Assembly: GCA_023390675.1 (NCBI GenBank)
Contig: JAEWCK010000154.1
Span: forward strand, 1-8,316
Direction: 5' to 3'
Length of the DNA stretch: 8,316 nucleotides
From: Pseudomonadota bacterium
Lineage (GTDB): Bacteria; Pseudomonadota; Alphaproteobacteria; Sphingomonadales; Sphingomonadaceae
In this document: positions 6,282 to 8,316 of the stretch, piece by piece
Numbering within the stretch: the stretch's first letter is position 1
Layout: every line of letters begins with the position of its first letter
The notes under the pieces: generated by a model
The model's input: the letters and a program-made list of their open reading frames with translations, nothing else
What the model was told of the DNA's origin: nothing
Database searches by the model: none
Made by a program: the position numbers and the translations under genes

Positions 6282-7528
6282 GCCGCCCGCCGGGGCTTCT
6301 TCGGCACGTCAGTGACGCGCGCGACGCGCTCTTCCTTGGCGGGGCGGAGCGGCAGGCCGAGCACTTCGTCGAGCGGCGCGAGCCGCGCTTCCCAGCTATA
6401 GCGCTCGATCACCCGCTCGCGCGCCGCTTCGCCCAGCGCCGCGGCCTTGCGCGGATCGGAGAGCAGGCGCGTCACTTCCTCGGCAATCTCGCCCACCGTC
6501 TCGCCGACGCGGATCGCGCCGCCATGATCGATGCCCTGCGCAGCCGCGGCGGAGGCGACCACCGGCCGCGCCATCGCCATGCCTTCGAGCACCTTGTTCT
6601 GGATGCCGCGCGCAAGCTTCAAGGGCGCGACGACCACCGCCGCCTGCGCCAGCCAGCCGCGCACATCGGCGACTTCGCCAATCACCGCGACGCCCGGATG
6701 CTTCACCAGCGCCTTGACTGCATCGGTGGGATTGCGCCCGACGATCATGAAGCGCGCGTCGGGATGGACGAGGCGGATGTGCGGCAGGATCGTCTCGACG
6801 AACCAGGTCACACCCTCGACATTCGGGCGATAGTCCATCTGCCCGGTGAAGACGATCGTCGATCCCATCGCATCGACGCGCTTGAACGCCGCCGACGGAT
6901 CGAAATAGGCCGTGTCGATCCCGTTCTCGACGACGTGCACGCAGTCCGCGCCGGTGCGCTTGCGGAACAGGTCCGCCTCGGCCTCGCTGACGAACAGATT
7001 GGCGTCGGCGCGTGCCGCGGTCGCCTTTTCGTGGGCGAGCAGCAGCCGCGCCTCGCGCCCGAGCATCCAGCTCATCGGCCCCTTCGAGGCCTTGGCGTAG
7101 GCGGCGAACTTGGCCGAATCCATGTCGACGAAGTCCATGATCACGCGCTGCCGCGGATTGGGCGGCAGATATTGCGCCATCTGGCTCGAGAAGACGTAGA
7201 TCGTGTCGATGCGATGCCGCGCGAGCGTGTTCTCCACTGCCTGCCTGAGCGCATCGTTGTCGAACGCAGTCAGCGACACCGGCCGGTGCGACATCAGCGC
7301 CTGCACGCTCGCCAGCGCCTGCGACTTGGCGCGCCAGAAGATCGAGCGGTTGCCGGTATATTTGGCCAGCTCGCTCTTCTGCTTGAGATCGGCAGGATCG
7401 TCGGCGAACGCGATCAGGTGCACGCGCTTCCGGCCCGAGAGATATTTGAGCACGTTGAAGCCGCGGATCTTGTCGCCGCGATCGGGCGGATAGGGCACGC
7501 GGTGCGCGAGGAAGAGGATGTCGCCCAT
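6278..7528 (-). CDS. GT4-type sugar transferase, PEP-CTERM/XrtA system-associated
   Basis: A 416-residue GT-B glycosyltransferase of the TIGR03087 type (sugar transferase 1 of XrtA loci). It probably adds a sugar to a lipid-linked repeat unit on the cytoplasmic face; donor and acceptor are unknown. The N-terminal Rossmann half starts with ILFLAHRVPYPPDRGDKIR (residues 4-22), the acceptor-side loop typical of this group. The C-terminal donor-binding half has VVENGIDTAYFDP (199-211), VFTGQMDYRPNVEG (226-239), ARFMIVGRNP (258-267) and APLKLARGIQNKVLEGMAMA (301-320), where Lys312 and Glu315 fit the nucleotide-sugar site of GT4 enzymes. The tail from about 395 is Lys/Arg-rich and may be disordered or membrane-associated. 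The ATG at 7528 is chosen for its Shine-Dalgarno GAAGGGA (7537-7543) and its 1-base TGATG overlap with the upstream stop. A further ATG at 7594 would add 22 residues unlike the family. Its own stop overlaps the xrtA GTG. Confidence 0.93.
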   Translation of the reverse strand: MGDILFLAHRVPYPPDRGDKIRGFNVLKYLSGRKRVHLIAFADDPADLKQKSELAKYTGNRSIFWRAKSQALASVQALMSHRPVSLTAFDNDALRQAVENTLARHRIDTIYVFSSQMAQYLPPNPRQRVIMDFVDMDSAKFAAYAKASKGPMSWMLGREARLLLAHEKATAARADANLFVSEAEADLFRKRTGADCVHVVENGIDTAYFDPSAAFKRVDAMGSTIVFTGQMDYRPNVEGVTWFVETILPHIRLVHPDARFMIVGRNPTDAVKALVKHPGVAVIGEVADVRGWLAQAAVVVAPLKLARGIQNKVLEGMAMARPVVASAAAAQGIDHGGAIRVGETVGEIAEEVTRLLSDPRKAAALGEAARERVIERYSWEARLAPLDEVLGLPLRPAKEERVARVTDVPKKPRRAA

Positions 7529-8316
7529 CAGCCGAGTCCCTTCGCGATGAACGGACCGATGCGGTTGGCGACAGCGAGCGGCAGCTTGCTCCACAGCGCC
7601 ACCTGCAATTTGTACTTGGGATTGACCGGGCTCGCATCACGCGCGCTCGCCCCCTCGGCGATGCGCTCGTAATAAGTCAGCGGGGTCGGCTCGAAACCCC
7701 AGTTCTTCTTGAACGCGGCAGGCCCGCTCCCGGTCTTGGAGCGGCCGAAGTCGAAGCGCGTGCAGCCGCGCGCGCGGGCGTGGCGCATCAGCTCGAAATA
7801 CATGCGGTCGTTGGCGCGCAGCCGACGCGCGGCGGCGGTGCCGCCACCCCAATAAGGGTACACCGTGCCGTTCCAGTAAAGGCTCAAAACGCTCGCCACA
7901 GCCACCCCGCCGCTGCGCACTATAAGCACATCCGCCGCCTTGCCAAATTCGCGCAGCACTTCGGTGAACAGGCGTTTCGGGAAAACCGGCGTGCCGAGAT
8001 TCCGGACGGACTCAGCGTAGACGGCGTAATGGGCGTTGACGTCTTCCGCGTTACAGCCGGTGACGATCTCGAGGTCGGCCTCGAGCCCCTTGCGAACCTC
8101 CGCGCGCTGCTTGCGCGGGATGGCGAGCAGCTCCGCCTCGTCGTCCGCGGCGAGGTCGCGCGCGAACCCCAGATAGCGGCTCGAATCGACTTGCCATTCG
8201 GGCCCGGGCAGCGGCCCGCCGCGCACTTCCATCACCGGGCAGCTCAGCCGACCGGCGAGATTCCACGCGGCCTGGGCGAGCAACGACCCGGTGCGCGGAT
8301 TGTCGGCGAGGATCCC
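7528..8316 (-). CDS. FemAB-like protein, XrtA/PEP-CTERM system-associated (5' end outside window)
   Basis: The last 262 residues of a protein with a GNAT-like fold, resembling FemABX aminoacyl transferases and the TIGR03019 family of XrtA loci. The frame is open to the window edge and reads GILADNPRTGSLL there, so the start is not visible. Family features, counted in the visible part: LAIPRKQRAEVRKGLEA near residues 64-80, YWGGGTAAARRLRANDRMYF near 155-174, and the strongly conserved FDFGRSKTGSGPAAFKKNWG near 187-206. The FemX relatives move amino acids from aminoacyl-tRNA to peptidoglycan precursors. In XrtA loci the group more likely decorates the exopolysaccharide or a surface molecule, but its substrate is unknown. 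It is the first operon gene seen here; its stop shares one base with the ATG of the sugar transferase. Confidence 0.9.
   Translation of the reverse strand, partial: GILADNPRTGSLLAQAAWNLAGRLSCPVMEVRGGPLPGPEWQVDSSRYLGFARDLAADDEAELLAIPRKQRAEVRKGLEADLEIVTGCNAEDVNAHYAVYAESVRNLGTPVFPKRLFTEVLREFGKAADVLIVRSGGVAVASVLSLYWNGTVYPYWGGGTAAARRLRANDRMYFELMRHARARGCTRFDFGRSKTGSGPAAFKKNWGFEPTPLTYYERIAEGASARDASPVNPKYKLQVALWSKLPLAVANRIGPFIAKGLG
7537..7543 (-). promoter_or_regulatory. Ribosome binding site deciding the sugar transferase start
   Basis: GAAGGGA on the minus strand lies 8 bases before the ATG at 7528, inside the 3' end of the FemAB-like gene. It supports that ATG over the in-frame ATG at 7594. It is the clearest Shine-Dalgarno among the minus-strand genes. 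The xrtA and amidotransferase starts have weak sites and probably rely on coupling. Confidence 0.55.

Noticed and set aside
7529..7594. Upstream ATG at 7594 for the sugar transferase
   Set aside because: The extra 22 residues overlap the FemAB-like gene and are unlike the family. The ATG at 7528 has a good Shine-Dalgarno and the typical MGDILFLAHR start.
6020..7672. Open frame of 550 codons on the plus strand across the sugar transferase gene
   Set aside because: It has low-complexity Arg-rich composition, lies opposite a convincing GT4 gene, and has no Shine-Dalgarno or domain.

Overview
The window is GC-rich DNA with the codon bias of an alphaproteobacterium. It most resembles a sphingomonad (Sphingomonadaceae). 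The reasons are the XrtA (exosortase A) gene set in sphingomonad-type arrangement, the IVVTG-type mature N-terminus of a secreted protein, and G/C-rich palindromic repeats of the kind that translate as 'PLPGREGLGVG', which I recall from those genomes. The assignment is inference; no rRNA or other marker gene is present.

Layout. (1) Positions 1-711, minus strand: the 5' part of an OmpR/PhoB-type response regulator gene, whose 3' end lies outside the window. Its receiver domain has lost every residue needed for phosphorylation. A 7-4-7 direct repeat (721-738), like the binding site of an OmpR/PhoB-family regulator, lies just upstream of its start. (2) 712-889: a divergent intergenic region with that repeat and an imperfect palindrome. 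(3) 890-2705, plus strand: a secreted protein with a degenerate peptidase-MA-like middle and a TPR-like C-terminus. A +1 frameshift near position 1257 breaks it. (4) 2706-2751: a strong hairpin between two convergent genes. (5) 2752-8316, minus strand: four tightly packed genes of an XrtA/PEP-CTERM exopolysaccharide locus, transcribed in the order FemAB-like protein (5' end outside the window), GT4 sugar transferase, exosortase A with a fused EpsI-like domain, and a glutamine-dependent amidotransferase of the asparagine synthase type. Junctions are 1-base overlap, 4-base overlap and 2-base gap, so this is one translationally coupled operon. Its promoter is outside the window.

How the genes work together. 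In XrtA loci the exosortase is a membrane transpeptidase-like enzyme thought to cleave PEP-CTERM proteins. The sugar transferase, amidotransferase and FemAB-like protein are associated with making or modifying an extracellular polysaccharide. The response regulator and the frameshifted secreted protein are neighbours with no demonstrated link to the locus.

The two most notable observations are a pair of inverted palindromic repeats inserted in frame in the N-terminal coding region of xrtA, and the fully degenerate receiver of the response regulator. I see no tRNA, rRNA, CRISPR array, insertion sequence or phage gene, and no gene-free stretch longer than 300 bases.
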